From Rhypophila decipiens (lineage: Eukaryota; Ascomycota; Sordariomycetes; Sordariales; Naviculisporaceae): a stretch of DNA of 64,000 bases. The notes under the pieces are model-generated. The model did no database searches. It was not told where the DNA came from and was given only the letters and a program-made list of their open reading frames with translations. Position numbers and translations under genes: made by a program. The stretch spans positions 558,001 through 622,000 of the forward strand of contig MU858051.1 in the NCBI GenBank assembly GCA_033297075.1, in the 5' to 3' direction. Positions 43,988 to 57,107 of this stretch are shown here, in pieces; within the stretch, counting starts at the first letter, position 1, and each line of letters opens with the position of its first letter.

Positions 43988-46900
43988 TTTGATCCTGTTT
44001 TTATTGTAGTTGCGGGCGAGTGATACCCGAGAGTCTCAGCGGCGATAGAAACTGTGTGCGGATTGCCGGGCGTCCATCAGGTAAAGGCTGACGAGAACGT
44101 CGGGGCATGGAGCGACGAGTGTTGGGTGGATGAATCGAACCGAGTCGACGAGTGGCAGGCGGAGACTGGAAAAAGGAAAGCCAAAAAAGAAACAAACACC
44201 GCCCAGCGATCCGAGAATAACCAAACCCCCGATAATTTCGAAAGGGAGAGGAGATCAGGGTCGATGAAGAAGATGTACTGGTGACGAAAACCGAATCCCT
44301 TCGGAAAGCCGGGAGACGATCGCTTTTGGTGATGTCGAAGGGGTCGCAGAAGCTCAGGAGTGGAGAAGGATGAGGTGAGTGGGAGACAAAGGAACCTGGA
44401 AGGACCTTGGGTCGAAAAAGGCGAGGGAAATTTGTTAGTGGACGATGCGGCCAGCGCCCGGGTCAGCACAAGTGGCAGCGTGAAGCAACAGGGCAGCGGA
44501 ACTGGAGGGAACAATGAGAGGGGCCCCGGGGGACGCAGTCTGCACTCTGCAGTGGTGTGGGCGGCGAGTGGACAGCAGTGGACACACAATGGCAGGTGCG
44601 GATAAGACGCGGGCTGTGCTGAAAGAGTGGGTCTTTCCTTGGGCAAGGGCTCCTTTCAAGCAGCACCCCAGCTTGGCCAGCGACAGGGGGCTTGGGTTTC
44701 TTGGAGGAATCCGGAAAAGGCGGGACTAGCAGAGTTCGCCTGCACGGCTTCCCTGTTCCAAGAGTCCAGACTCGCTGGCACCCATGGACATGATGATCAG
44801 TCAAACTGCGGACAAAGGAAACATCAATCAAGTTATTTGCAACCCAACCAGGAACTTTGCTGCGATGAATACGCCATCAGTTGACGATCACGCACTGATT
44901 ACGAGATGTTCGGATTGAGGAATTATCGAGGCGGATGACCTTTGATTTGTGGCTGATTCTGTTCTCACCTCTGAGGCTGATTTATCCTTTTCGCAAACAG
45001 GATTTGATAAGACTTTGAGAAGCAGTAGCGGCGTGTAGTCTACGCAAGCGCTTGGGAAAGGGTAGGCGCTTGAACTGTAATTCTCTCCCCGTCCCCGACA
45101 TCCCGCGCTGGGGTAATCTGTACGACGGGTTCGTACCTTTTGAGTTTGTTTTTAGGTGAAACCTCGTCGTCTCTCCGTAGCGGTAACCTGTACCTGATGT
45201 GAGCAAGGTTACGCATCCATGGAACATGCCGTTCCGCCAAAAGGATATTCAGTGACCGGGCCTCACCTGTATACGAAAGGTCTGGCCAGTATAATCAGCT
45301 AATACTGTGTGAGCATTTTCCATTTCATGGATTCCCCTTTCAATGTTTTGGCAATCAGCAATCAGCAACACTCCAGATGGAATTATATGTACTGTTTGGG
45401 CCTGTTTTGCATGTTGGTCCCAGGCAGGCTGGATTGGTGGTCTCGAGTCAGCGCCGTCAGGGTGCGCCCTCGCCGTGTCTCATCAGCTCGCTGGAAATTG
45501 GAATACGGTTAGGAAGGGGGCTAGAAAACCTGGCGACGGTTATATGTAACCCTGACCGGGTCCTGGAAATCTCGACAAATTCCTGATTGACATCAGCGAA
45601 GGAGCCGTGTAGGATGCAGATGTCCAGGTTCGGAGATCTCCTTTTGCTGACTGACACCTGGGAGGATTGAGATTGACGAGAACGGAGATTGACCTGGTTA
45701 TGCACAAGTATTTCAGCCTTTTGATGCTCTGTTTGTCGTCGAAAGAAATCTATCAAGTATGAACTTCCTTGCTTGATGCCCCCCCTCCTTGACCCTTGGC
45801 CCGAAGCGGTCCAGAGCTCCTCCCAATGAACCAATCCCTACGGCGCGGCGGCTATCGTCCGAACTGCAGTGAGAGTACTAGCCAGCGCGAATTACAACTT
45901 CTGGTCGTATCGTAAGCAAAGGACCTGAGAGGCTAAAATATGACGTGGATGTTCGCTCGACGAGGGATTTGTGAGTTCGACTTGAAGAATAGATGTTTGC
46001 ATCGACATTCGCGGTTCGAGCGAAAATTACATGTCATCCTTCATGAAGATGTCTCGAATTCCATTTTACGGATTCGTGCATTTGAGCGGATACCCGCCTC
46101 CACAAGGCCCGGCTGGCGGTTTCAGTTTTACCCACGGATTTTGGCGTACGGGTAATGACGGAAACGTAATAATACGGAATTTCATTAGCGCCTCAAGTTA
46201 TCAGCCACACGATTCCAAATCGAGCCACTGGCGATTGAGATCGCGATCAAGACCAGGATTCATGATCCACTTGGTTCGTCTTGGCAATTCGTCTGTCCAA
46301 GCCAAATTGAACAACACACCAAGCGAGGGGGACACCATTCATCTGTCAGGACTCAGCACAGAGTTCCGTCGCACACAGGGCATGAATGATTGACGACTCC
46401 CTGAGCTATCCTGATGTTGATGTTTTTCTGTCTCTTCGGGGAAGAATCCCATATTCATGGTTACACGGGGAGATAAAAAATCAGATCTACGAAAAAGGAC
46501 GAAATGGCCTCAGGCGAGATTAGATTGACGAGGCGAGCTCGCAAATCTTTCCATTTATAAAGAAAAGAGCCGGCCGGTTGCATCAACGGCCATGCCATGC
46601 CATGCCACCACGGCATATCTGTCCCCCATCCCGTATACTTTATTCAGCCAGGCCGTCTGTTCGTTCATGCTGCTGCTCAAATCGGTCCCTGGAGAATATT
46701 CGGACACGGCACAGGGTATATTTCATGCCTGCCTTGGCAGCGAACGGGAAAACACCTGCCACGATGGGGTTCGGGTGCATCGTCAAGACCGGTTTACCCG
46801 CATGGGCAAGATGTTGGTTTCGACAACCGTCGACCGTTGTTTCTGTCACTGGGATGATCGACGACGAAGTTTATACGAGCTTCCGAGACCGCTGCTTCTA

Positions 46901-49900
46901 GGACCCTGAACTGATTCAGCCATTCCCAGGAAATGTCCCTATCATAGCACCTATCAGAACCCTCTCAAGAAGAAAGGTCTAGTCCGGCCCGAGCCACTAG
47001 ATCGCATGCGGCACCCAGACATGCGGTTCAACGTTCTCAAGTCTCGAGATCCGCCCTCAGCCCGGCACTTTATTCAGAATATAGGGTACAAAGGCCGTCC
47101 TAAGTTCGAATTAAGTTTTTCCAACACCATCACGCCTCCAGGGACCGAACCGCAAGCGTAGGTGGCGTACGGATCTTCCAGTCCTTTCTGCGGAAATACC
47201 CCCGGATACTACCGAAGGCGACGGGACTGTCCCGTCCGTCAGGGATATGCACGGAAGCCACGGATAACAAATACAACTACCTAACTTCCTAATAATCCGG
47301 GCCGGTACTTTTATTCAATAGAAGCCTTTGAGTTCTGAGCTTCTGGCCAAAACATTATATCCGGACATGCGACTTGGCCCGCAGACCGCAGCGGGAGTGC
47401 TACACTACTTACTACACCAGTTCAATACCCATTGCGGCGAATGACACGAGGCCCTCAAGCTTCCCAAACCGGAAAATCAACGAACCCCAGATCGCGGGGG
47501 CGGGGTACATCTTTACTTGGACCTGTTCCCGAATATCGATATGGACATTTCCAGTTGTTGCTTGAATCCGCAAACAGTCTTTACTCTTTGCCATTTCCTT
47601 TTTTAGTTGTTTGTTTTCTTTTTCTCAAGGCCAAAGCTGGAGATCATACTCCAAAGTATGACGTTGAAATCCGCGGAACAAGTCTAACTATCAATAGCTC
47701 GGCAGGGCAAGGCAGTGCAGTCTTAGTATGCCCTGATGATCGTATTCTTGCCTCCTTTGTTAGTCCGTCCCAGCAACTCGGATGAGCCACATCGGAGGTC
47801 TAGAAACTCCGTGACCGGAAGCCCGGATAGCTACAGCTGTTCTCAGTTTTTGTCATGATTGTTTACATAACCCAGGGAGACATGATCTAGACTTGCGTGT
47901 CTCAGTGTGGCTTTGTTTGTTCAACTGAACCCATCTCATCCATCCCGTGCTGTCCGATCGGAATCGATCATCAATCACTCCACACCACCAACTCACCGCG
48001 CGCGGTACGGAAGACTGGTCGTTCGGTCTCGGTTTCCATGGGATCTGGATCTGATTCTGATTCTGGGGAGCGGGAACTTTTAGCATGTGGCTCACGACTA
48101 GTATTCTTTGTTATTTCTCTCGGGTTTCGGAATTGTTGCTTGCGTTCGGTTCGGTTGTTTCCATCGTATCCGGACTGCTGGGATTTGTTTGTCTTTGATG
48201 GTGACAACGGCCAAGTTCCCAAAAACGCGAAATGCCGAGGCTTTCACAGCCTCACTTACTTGTACTTGGGTAGACAGAGGCAGATTACAATTTGCTTATT
48301 GATCGATCTGCATGATGGGTATGATTCTGCTACCGTGCAGACAAAACAAAGATCGAATCGTTGTGGTTCAAATGGGAAATGCCAAGAGAAGCAGCACTGC
48401 TGCGCCTGGGAGGCGAAATCTACTTTACACTACTCATATATGGAAGCTTGGGAACTTCCGCTGTTATGAGTGGTGAACTTTTGTGTGGGTGTGTGTGGGC
48501 GACTAACTCCGAGGTTCTTGGCTGTTGTCAACGTCGACATCATCGTCGACGCTGATTGTGGCTATGGTTATCCAGAGGTATTTGTTTTTGTTGTCGTCCG
48601 TTGTACCTGCTCGGATTACATACCGGTATTCCTTTGGGTTCAATTCCATCTTCCCCAGACTTGCTTATCCAGGCCGGCCGTTGATGAGACCAACCCCGAC
48701 CCGAAATCGCGTCCCACTCACTGTCTGTTGTGATACCTGTGACAGATACGATACTCGACAAGTTACCGGTAGGTAGGTGACAAACCACCGAGTTGGCACC
48801 GACTGTCCCTCGCCGGCGGCGGGCCGCGTAATATGGTCGGGCAGCCGCTTACCTACTTGGTGTATCAATCCAGTCGGTCGTGCACTCAATCTGTGTATCT
48901 CCTATATTGCTCCATCTCTGTGTTAGTGTACATACGGATGGCCGCTGTGTTGTGTAGGTAGCTAGGCACATGTACATACCCCAGAGTAAGACAAAGCACA
49001 CTTCAATACGAGACCTTGTTTTCCCTTTTGATAACCATTTGCAGAAACCAAAGCAGGGAGCTGGGTCTATCAGAAATAGAAATCTTGTTCGCTGGGATAC
49101 CTAGTCTGTGTATTTGAGACTGTAATATAATAAAATCGATAAGGGGTAACTAACTATCGCAGCGGTCAGTCGGTAAGTCAACTGTCTGGGTTCTAACGCG
49201 GTGTCGTGTCGTGTATCGTCATACAAACTGAACTTCAACCTTGAAGGGTGGAACATACCTACCTGGCCTGCCTGGGTAAGCATAGTAGAAGGCAACGCCT
49301 TGCTTCCAACTGTATAGTGTATGTAGTCTCCCGCCTTGGATAGATTCGTGACACAGACCACCGCATCGAGATGGGAGACTGAGCTGGGCTAGACTCTGAA
49401 TACTCGTACAAACAAGGTAGATAGGTAGGTAGGTAGGTTGGTGTATGCGAACCAAAACACCTGTTGTACAATATGCCTCGTAGGAATTGAGACAGAATCT
49501 TTTTGGGACACATGCACAGCTTCTTGGGAGACACATGCTTGTGTCTGCCGCCTTGTGTGCTTTCAACCGAAGCTAGGACTTCTATATTCATTTCATATCA
49601 TAGGTGGCTCATTATGCTTGCCCTGAAGCAATTGTGCCTGACTACTAAGCAAACCTGGGGAATTGATCAGTAATTAATTAGTGTTGGGATTGCTCCTGCA
49701 AAAGTACCTAGTTGACATGGGCGGGCGGTATGGAACGAGATATTATGAGGGAACATGAACATCTACATCGAGATTTCAATAGTAACATGCTACATACACA
49801 AGGAAGGTGATAGCTCCGAGATGAGGCCGCAAAGTATCCAAGCTTTCTCTCCTACCATACACACGATATCCACCACAATAGGTACATACAAACGTAAGAG

Positions 49901-51138
49901 AGAGAAAATTAAGTAGCTATCTATCGCGGCTGGCCATCCGGCTGATCATACCTCTAGATTGCCTGGAAATAACTCTGGAACACTAGGTAAACAGAAGTTC
50001 AATAAGAGAAGAATTAAAAAGATACAAGTTCAAATACATTGTAGGCCCCGTGTTTCCTCAAACTGCGTGTAGATATGCTAGTCGTCATGGATACAAATGA
50101 CATATGATGGTCAAAATACATCATGCTCATGAAAAGAGAGGCTCATCACCCCTTATATTCCACTAAAAGCATGCAGTTTATACCTGTATTCTCCTGAGAC
50201 TCACGACTAAAGTGTGAATACAGGACGATACCAAGACCAAGACCCTTTGTTGAACAAAGAAACTCTGTCTTTTCTACGTCTGAGAATTTCATACGAGATA
50301 TGTAAACACCGTGGCTTACAAGTAGGATAACACTGTTTAGAAGCCTGGGACTGCTTTACTCACAGCCGGCTCAGTATCCTGATGATCATTGCATAAGGTG
50401 CTGTCGGGGATGGCAATGGATTTCCTTGATCTCATCCCATCTCACCTTGATCCCGTTATAGGGCTATTCCACCACGGGACCGGGTCGAACCTTGAACTGG
50501 AAGTCATTACTCACGAAAAGGACACAAACCAAAAATGAACATAAAATAAAGAAAGATGGTCAACCGGTGTGGTGTAGTGTCGTGATTACTCTATATGATT
50601 ACAATCAAGAGAACAACAACACCGCTCCGACAGCTCACCTCACCTCACACCTCACGCCCTATACACACTTTATAACACACACCGCCACCAGACCCTTTCC
50701 CCCGGATCCTCCTCACGTCTTCTTCCCGTATTATAGTACAACAACCTGAGCACAAGAGCGATAATGGGCAGCGCCACAGGTTCAGATGAAATGAACGAGA
50801 GGAGATGACCACCAGAGGAAAAGAAAAGAAAGCCGAGAGGATAGTGTACCCAAAAAAGAGACAAGGCCAGTTCTTTCAATAAAAAGCCCGAAACGCCTCA
50901 ACCCATATCTTTTTGACTCGAACCCCCTACTCATTACTCTGCTTCTCAGTCCCGTCTTCTAGGTCATCTCCCCAAGCCCACCATCAACCTCAACACAAGC
51001 CACCAGCCACCCACAAACCCAGGTTTCGTCACAGGCTCGGTTTATTTACTTTCTCTATTTTCCCTTTCTCCCCTTTCGCTAAAAGGATGTATAAAAGCAC
51101 AAAAAGTACAAAAGAAAAAAGAAAAGAGGTGTAGTCTT
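43988..51138. other. 7.1-kb gene-poor tract
   Basis: Lies between the 5' end of the RING gene and the 3' end of the MPP-beta gene. The first about 700 bp, C/T-rich on the minus strand, are probably the RING promoter and leader. Elsewhere only short overlapping open frames occur on both strands, none with a domain, coherent splice structure or Met-rich start. I searched by eye for tRNA B-box motifs (GGTTCRA) on both strands; the few hits do not fold. Base composition is not strongly AT-biased, so it does not look like a RIP-degraded transposon. Small repeats: CATGC x3 at 46590-46607 and GGTA at 49415-49438. Confidence 0.55.
49415..49438. repeat. GGTA tetranucleotide microsatellite
   Basis: AGGTAGATAGGTAGGTAGG-type tract inside the gene-poor tract. 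TAGGTA motifs are also scattered around 48770-48960. Confidence 0.75.
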
Positions 51139-52867
51139 TTAAAAGTTCCTGCTCATATCGGCTCTGATTCTGGCGTAATCAAACAGACCCTCGAGGCTAC
51201 CGACGGCGCTCACGGCAATATCCTGATCCCAAAGCTTCTTGTTGGCAAACTCCATGACGTCCTTGGCCGTGACGTTGTCGATGATGCGCTCGATCTCGCC
51301 GGGGCTCATGCGGCGGCCCGTGGTGACGATTTGCCGCCCAATGTCCTCGGCGACGGCCGTGGTGCCGTCAAGAGACAAGAGGATGGAGGCCTTGAGCTGG
51401 GCCTTGGCACGCTCAACCTCGGCCTCGCCGACGCTGCCGGACAGACGCGACCACTCGCGGAGGGAGAAGTGGACGAGGTCGTCGATCTGGTCGAGCTTGT
51501 CGGTGACAAGGTAGATACCCCAGAGACTGCAACGAGCAATTTGTTAGCAAACAGTCCATACCGGTTGAACTTATATATATATATCTCTTACCCAGTATCA
51601 CTATAGCTGGTGGAGAAGCTCATGAAGCTGGTGGCGAGGTCGTGCTGGTGAACGTAGCTGGAGAGCTTGCCGCTCTGGTGAGAAGCGTTGCCGAGAGCCT
51701 TGTCGTAGTTTCCAACGATCGCCTGGGTGACGAGGGCGGTGAAGTAGTCGTCGTCGTTCCAGCTGACACCCTCAACAGCAATGGCGATGTTGGCGGTGGG
51801 GATGGTGTCGTCACGGATTCTGATCTCGGAGCCGATAAAGTCGGGCTTCTGCTTGGACAGGAGGTAGGCGTGCGTCGAGGGGCTGGTGGCGGGAAGGCCC
51901 GAGAAGTACTTGTCGGCCATCTCGACGAGCTGCTCGTGGGGGACACCACCAGCACCGACGAGAACCATGCGGTCGGCCGTGTAGTTGTTCTTGATGTAGT
52001 TGGAGAGCTCGGTCCGGGTGATGTCACGGATGTTCTCGCGGGGGCCGAGGATGGTGCGGCCGAGGGGCTGGCCCTGGTACGCGGTGGCGTGGAGGTGGTC
52101 GAAAACGACCTCCTCGAGCTGCTTCTCGACCTCCTCAGACTCGCGGAGAATGACATCACGCTCCCTCTCGATGGCCGACTCCTCGAGCTTGGAGTTCTGG
52201 AGAATATCTTGGAGAATGTCAACGCATTGGGGGACGTCCTCGTTGAGGGCCTTGGCGAAGTAGACGGTGTTCTCGCGCTGCAATGTTTGGTTAGACCTAG
52301 AATTGGCTGATTCGGCGGGTGAATATTGGACGAACCGAGGTGTAGGCATTGAGGTGGGCGCCCATGTTCTCAATCTCGAGCTCGAGTTGTTGCTGTGACC
52401 GCTTGCTGGTTCCCTACAGACGAGTTAGACGGGCATGCACACTCGACAAAAGCTATCCCAGCGCATTGCCAGCCATCCACCATATTATAAACCATACCTT
52501 GAAGGCAAGGTGCTCTAGGAAGTGCGCGGTGCCGTTCGTCTCCTCGGTCTCTGCTCTGGAACCGGCGTCGATCCACATGCCGACGGTCGACGTCTGCGCG
52601 TAGGGCGAGTACTGGGTCGCGACCTGGAGCAGCAATTGAGGTTAGCATGGCGACGGAATGGGCGGGAAATGCCCTGTCGGAGGCAATTGATGGGAGGGCG
52701 TCTCGGGGGGGGAAGCTCACGGTGAGGCCATTTTTGAGGGTGGTGGTCTGAGTCTTGATTCCGGGAGCTGCGTGGTGAGGCGTCGCCAGTCCGCGGCGAG
52801 GGACAACAAGTCCAGCCCGGGTTCGCACACCCTGCGACAAGTTTAATGCTAGTCTCCGGGACGCCAT
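51139..52867 (-). CDS. MAS1: Mitochondrial processing peptidase beta subunit
   Basis: Catalytic subunit of the matrix protease that removes presequences; in Neurospora the same protein is also core I of the bc1 complex. Five exons: 52867-52721, 52623-52498, 52413-52336, 52277-51592 and 51526-51139, giving 474 residues, the usual size. The inverted zinc motif HxxEH is HFLEH at 83-87 ([14 protein letters not shown]), which separates it from the alpha subunit and the inactive core proteins. The protein's own presequence is Arg/Leu/Ser-rich ([18 protein letters not shown]). Other family motifs are [44 protein letters not shown] and [10 protein letters not shown]. All five exon joins use GT-AG and preserve known motifs, for example LAFK|GTSK and YTS|RENT. 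Confidence 0.96.
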
Positions 52868-53562
52868 GGCGGTGGATGTGTGAGGAGGTGGGTGGTGGGA
52901 ATGAGCGGTTTGAGAGAGAGGTTGCGTCCAGGACCAGGAGCTTCAACTCGCATCAATCAAAAAAGTAGAGTAATTTTGCCTCACTTCCCAGGCAAAGCTC
53001 GGAAACGCCCGGACCCAGGGAAACAAGCTAGAGCTGGCTGACGTTCGGCCTGCGGTCTTGGCACTCACGTGATGCGGACCCATCTTTTTGGCAACAGCTT
53101 GCAAATTGTGCCGATTTCATTGGTGGTGGGGCATTAGTGGATTCAGTGTCATCATTGGAATCTGGACTTTGTGAGCTTCTGAAGCTCATTCATCGCCAAC
53201 TGATTGAGCTTCATTCACCAACAAAGCCTGGGTTGTGTGTGTTTTCAGACCTCAGGATGTTTTATTAACAATATTGCTTTTGAGGTTGAAACTTTATCTT
53301 GGTTTATTACAGCTTTGCCTTGGGACGAAAGACTGCGGCTGCTTTCCTTAACAATTAGCTTATTAGAGCTTAGGGAGCTCCCAGCGGCCCAGCTCTAATT
53401 CATGATACCACTGGGTCAGATCGGGCATCGACTTTCCAATCACAATGGTCCATCCGTTACGTCCATCCGTTACACACTTGGTACCTACAAGATCACCGGG
53501 ATTGATTTTTTATAGCTTTGTTGATTCTACTTATTACTCGCGTCTTAAATACTATTCTACCC
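52868..53562. other. Divergent intergenic region between MPP-beta and the GH36 gene
   Basis: About 0.7 kb holding two promoters. A short local duplication, GTCCATCCGTTAC twice in a row-like arrangement, is seen at about 53445-53472. No gene seen. Confidence 0.5.
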
Positions 53563-56500
53563 ATGAATCTAAAATACAGTGACTTTCTGCAATCCAGAGA
53601 CATGGCGGCATTCGTGGCCACTTATCCACCGTTGGAACAGGTTACACAGGTCAAGAGACAAACAGTCGAATTCCAAGCCGTCCTCGAGATTCCCAATTAT
53701 CTCGAAAAAGAGCCATGGGAAGTCTCGCTTTGGTATTCTCGCGGCGGGAAAAGCACCAAGACAGACTGGACCGAGGCTGCATTTGCCCTCGTTGACCAAA
53801 GCCACTGTCCAGTTTCACTACACTGGCCGAGTGAGGACGACCTGTCCCGGCTCTACTTCTCCGTTCAGTTGACACAGGCCGAACTACCTTCGATAAACTT
53901 CACAGTCAAGTTTCGTCAGAGCCCGGAGCACAGCTGGAGATGGGTTCGGGACGAACATGGCCTTGCCGACGGTCTCGTTATTATCGGGAAGCCTGACCAA
54001 AAGAATAACACGGATATCAGCTTGCCCGACCTCGTCCACGATCTGAACCCGGACCTGAAATGGAAGCCACATACGAGCCAGTGCCCCGGGACCCAATTAT
54101 GGTCAATCGAGGTGCCTGTCGAAGGGTCCAGGGACGACAAGTCAACATTTGCTACTGTCCCTCTGGGAATACCATGGGGCCAATTTGTCAGGTAACGCGA
54201 GACTTGGTGGATAAACGCAGACTCCTGAATCATGGCTAACACCAAAAATAGGTGGTTTGCCTTGATAAGAGATTGGTCGCCCTGGCTCGCACCTCGCCAA
54301 GGTAAGTCTGGGTTTGCGCTGGATCGAGATGCCCTCTTGTGCTCGTTCCTGTCTTCTGAAGGAAAACACCTCGTATTTCTGGGAATAAGCGGTCCAAGTG
54401 ATGTCACCACACTGTTTAGCAGTGATCAATCTGGAAAGTTGATGGTCCATGTAGGAATATTCCCTTGCCACGATATGGGTCCTGTCCCCATTCTAACCGG
54501 CGGCACAGATTCGCAATGACAACCCCAACGAGAAAACGGGCACTGTTTTGGTTGCTGTTGGTAATAATTTTGAGAACGCCAACGCGGCCGTCATGTATCA
54601 CGCTCGTGGTCTTGGAGTGGCCTCCACTCCAACAGCCCCTGAGCAGGATGCTGGAGAACAGCAGCTCGCGGACGAGGTCAAGGCGCAGTGGTACGAGACT
54701 TGGTATGATGGGCTGGGCTACTGTGAGTGTTCTGGTTGACATCGGAACGCCTCGGTGATTAACCCACTGCTCGCAGGCACTTGGAACTCGCTGGGAATAA
54801 AACTGACAGACGAGAAACTCCTCAATGCCCTCGACGTCCTCGCCAAGCACAACATCAGCATATCCACTCTGATCATCGACGACAACTGGCAAGACATCGA
54901 CTACTCCGGGTCAGGCCAATGGCAACACCGACTCAACAACTTTGAAGCCGAGCCCAAGGCCTTTCCCAAAGGTCTGCGATCCCTGGTCTCGGACGTACGC
55001 TCCAAGCACAAGAACATTCAAACCATAGCTGTCTGGCACGCCTTGCTAGGCTACTGGGGCGGCGTATCGCCCGATGGACCCCTCGCAAGACGGTACAAGA
55101 CCATTGAACTCGCTCGCCAAGATGAAGACGCCGAGCGACGCAACCTTCCTCTCGGCGGGAAAATGACTGTCGTTGCCAAAGACGACGTCTCGGCCTTTTA
55201 CAACGACTACTACCGCTTTCTCTCCTCGTGCGGGATCGACGCCGTCAAGACAGACGCCCAGTTCATGATGGACACGTGGACCTCTGCCTCAGCCCGAAGC
55301 ACTCTCACTCGCGCCTACCTCGACGCCTGGACGATCGCCTCACTCCGACACTTTAGCAACCGGGCCATCTCATGCATGTCCCAAGTTCCGTCCATCATCT
55401 TCTCGTCCCAGATGCCCCGGAACCGGACCCCGGTGGTGTGTCGAAACTCGGACGATTACTTCCCCGACAGTCCGTCCTCCCACCCGTGGCACGTCTGGAC
55501 AAACGCCCACAACGCCCTCTTGACGCAACACCTCAACGTGATACCCGACTGGGACATGTTCCAGACTACTGACTCGAGACAACACCTTTCTCCATCCTAC
55601 GCCTCCTTCCACGCCGCAGCACGGTGTATCTCTGGGGGACCGGTCTACATAACCGACATACCGGGCCAACACGATCTGAACCTCATCAAGCAAATAATAG
55701 GCTTGAATCCCCGGAGAAATAGATGCGTGATATTCCGGCCGAATGTGCTCGGAAAGACGATTGAGCAGTACGCCAACTATGACGATCTGACGTTGTTGAA
55801 AGTCGGCGCTTACCACGGCCGAGCTGCTACCGGGACGCCGATCCTGGGTGTGTTTAATATTTCGAATCGATATCTCGTTGAATTACTGCCTGTGGGGCCA
55901 GAGTATTTCTCGGGCGTCTTGGACGGTGTGTATTATGTGGTCAGGAGTCATTCCAGCGGGAAGGTCTTGGGGCCGGTCAAAGTCGGAGAAAGGGAGAAGC
56001 TGGTGACTGTTGGGCTGGGAGTTGCTGGGTGGGATATACTTACTGCGTTTCCAATGGAAAAGTTTAAGAGAGGAGATGGGAAGGGCGAGTTGTATGTGGC
56101 CAACATGGGACTGCTGGGCAAGATGACGGGGGCTGCTGCTATTTTGGCGAGTCGTTACAGACTGCAAGAAAATGGGAGGGTGTTTGTGGATGTCCTTGTC
56201 AAGGCTTTGGAGATCCTGGGTACGTTGTTCATTTTCATTGTCTTTGCCTTTATACTCTTTTCCAGGCATCTGTCCTCTTGATGCCTTGGCTCTTTGACTA
56301 CGGATGTTTGTAGCTCGGAAGTGACGTCTGACTGACCTTTTCGCAAATTTCCAGGCATCTACATATCGACACTCCCAGAGATGGAAAAGGAATCTTCAAT
56401 CCAGGAACACCTAATGGTCACCATGCAGGGACAGCCTCTCCCGCCTCACACCGTCTCGGTGAATAAAGTCGACGGGCATATTCTCGAGGTGGATATCGAG

Positions 56501-56575
56501 ACGGCCTGGAAAGAGTTGGGCCTTGAAGCAGGCTGGGCGAACGAAGTCGAGGTCAAAATCTATTTCCCCTTGTGA
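53563..56575 (+). CDS. GH36 raffinose synthase/alpha-galactosidase-like enzyme (Sip1 family)
   Basis: Five exons: 53563-54191, 54252-54450, 54509-54722, 54777-56219 and 56355-56575, giving 901 residues. An N-terminal beta-sandwich (about 1-340) precedes the (beta/alpha)8 barrel beginning near TWNSLGIKLTDEKLL. Catalytic candidates are the nucleophile Asp507 in VKTDAQ and the acid/base in RNSDDYFP (Asp573/574). Substrate-loop motifs are LIIDDNWQDID, WHALLGYWGG, PDWDMFQT and ISGGPVYITDIPGQHD. Plant members transfer galactose in raffinose synthesis; fungal members are mostly uncharacterised, so hydrolase or transferase activity stays open. No signal peptide, so the enzyme is likely intracellular. 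A second in-frame ATG at 53602 (MAAFVATYPPL) has a better context and may be the true start. All four introns keep the frame. Confidence 0.92.
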
Positions 56576-56982
56576 TTTCGATTATCCGCCGGGATCTTCT
56601 GAGCCATGTAATAGGACAGAGTATGGACGAGATATTTGACAAATTCTCGCTAATTCATTCAGCTTCCAATAACGAACTCAGTTGGGGTTACGTTGGTGCT
56701 CATTCTTCACTGCCATTCGAATGCAAAATCGCAACCGCCGTGACCTGGGGACCCGAGTCGAAGCTGGTCAACACCTGCGAGACAGCAGGAGTAAACAAAC
56801 TCTTGATGCCTTGCATTTTTTGGCGTCTTTGCCTCTTATTCTACTTTTTCTTAATCTCTTGTGAAGATAATATAACTTGATTCTTGATCGTCACAAAGCC
56901 AATTCTCCATCTTGAGGTACTTTTCACTTTGTCCTATGATGGTGAAGCGTGTTGATATACCAAACCACCAGCATCAACTATC

Positions 56983-57101
56983 ACATACGACCATAGGCAC
57001 TGGAAAACTCGGGATCCCGTCCGCTCTCCCATAGATAAGCCAGCGACCGCCAGACTAGTAGTTGGGTGGGTGACCACCAGCGAATCCCTGGTGTTGTATG
57101 T
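56983..57101 (+). rRNA. 5S ribosomal RNA (dispersed copy B)
   Basis: A 119-nt 5S gene on the plus strand: starts ACATACGACCATAGGCACTG, contains CATAGATAAGCC, AGTAGTTGGGTGGGTGACC and ACCAGCGAATCCC, and ends TTGTATGT followed by Ts. Helix I (1-9 with 111-119) and helix II (14-21 with 58-66, one bulged A) fold well. It stands alone between protein genes, 45 kb from copy A and in the opposite orientation. Confidence 0.97.
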
Positions 57102-57107
57102 TTTTTT
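57101..57107 (+). terminator. RNA polymerase III T-run after 5S copy B
   Basis: Seven T residues in a row starting at the last base of the 5S gene, the usual Pol III stop signal. Confidence 0.88.

Noticed and set aside
44077..44646. 189-codon minus-strand frame upstream of the RING gene
   Set aside because: Pro/Ser/Phe/Leu-rich translation of a C/T-rich fungal leader; no motif and no continuity with the RING gene.
47897..48469. 190-codon plus-strand frame in the gene-poor tract
   Set aside because: No domain, mixed Cys/Ser-rich composition and no plausible exon partners.
50460..50505. GGTTCGACCCGG on the minus strand, a tRNA B-box-like match
   Set aside because: T-stem pairing fails at the second base pair and no cloverleaf could be built.
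51620..52310. Overlapping 200-222 codon frames on both strands inside the MPP-beta gene
   Set aside because: Shadows of the real exon; Ser/Thr- or Val/Leu-rich low-complexity translations without motifs.
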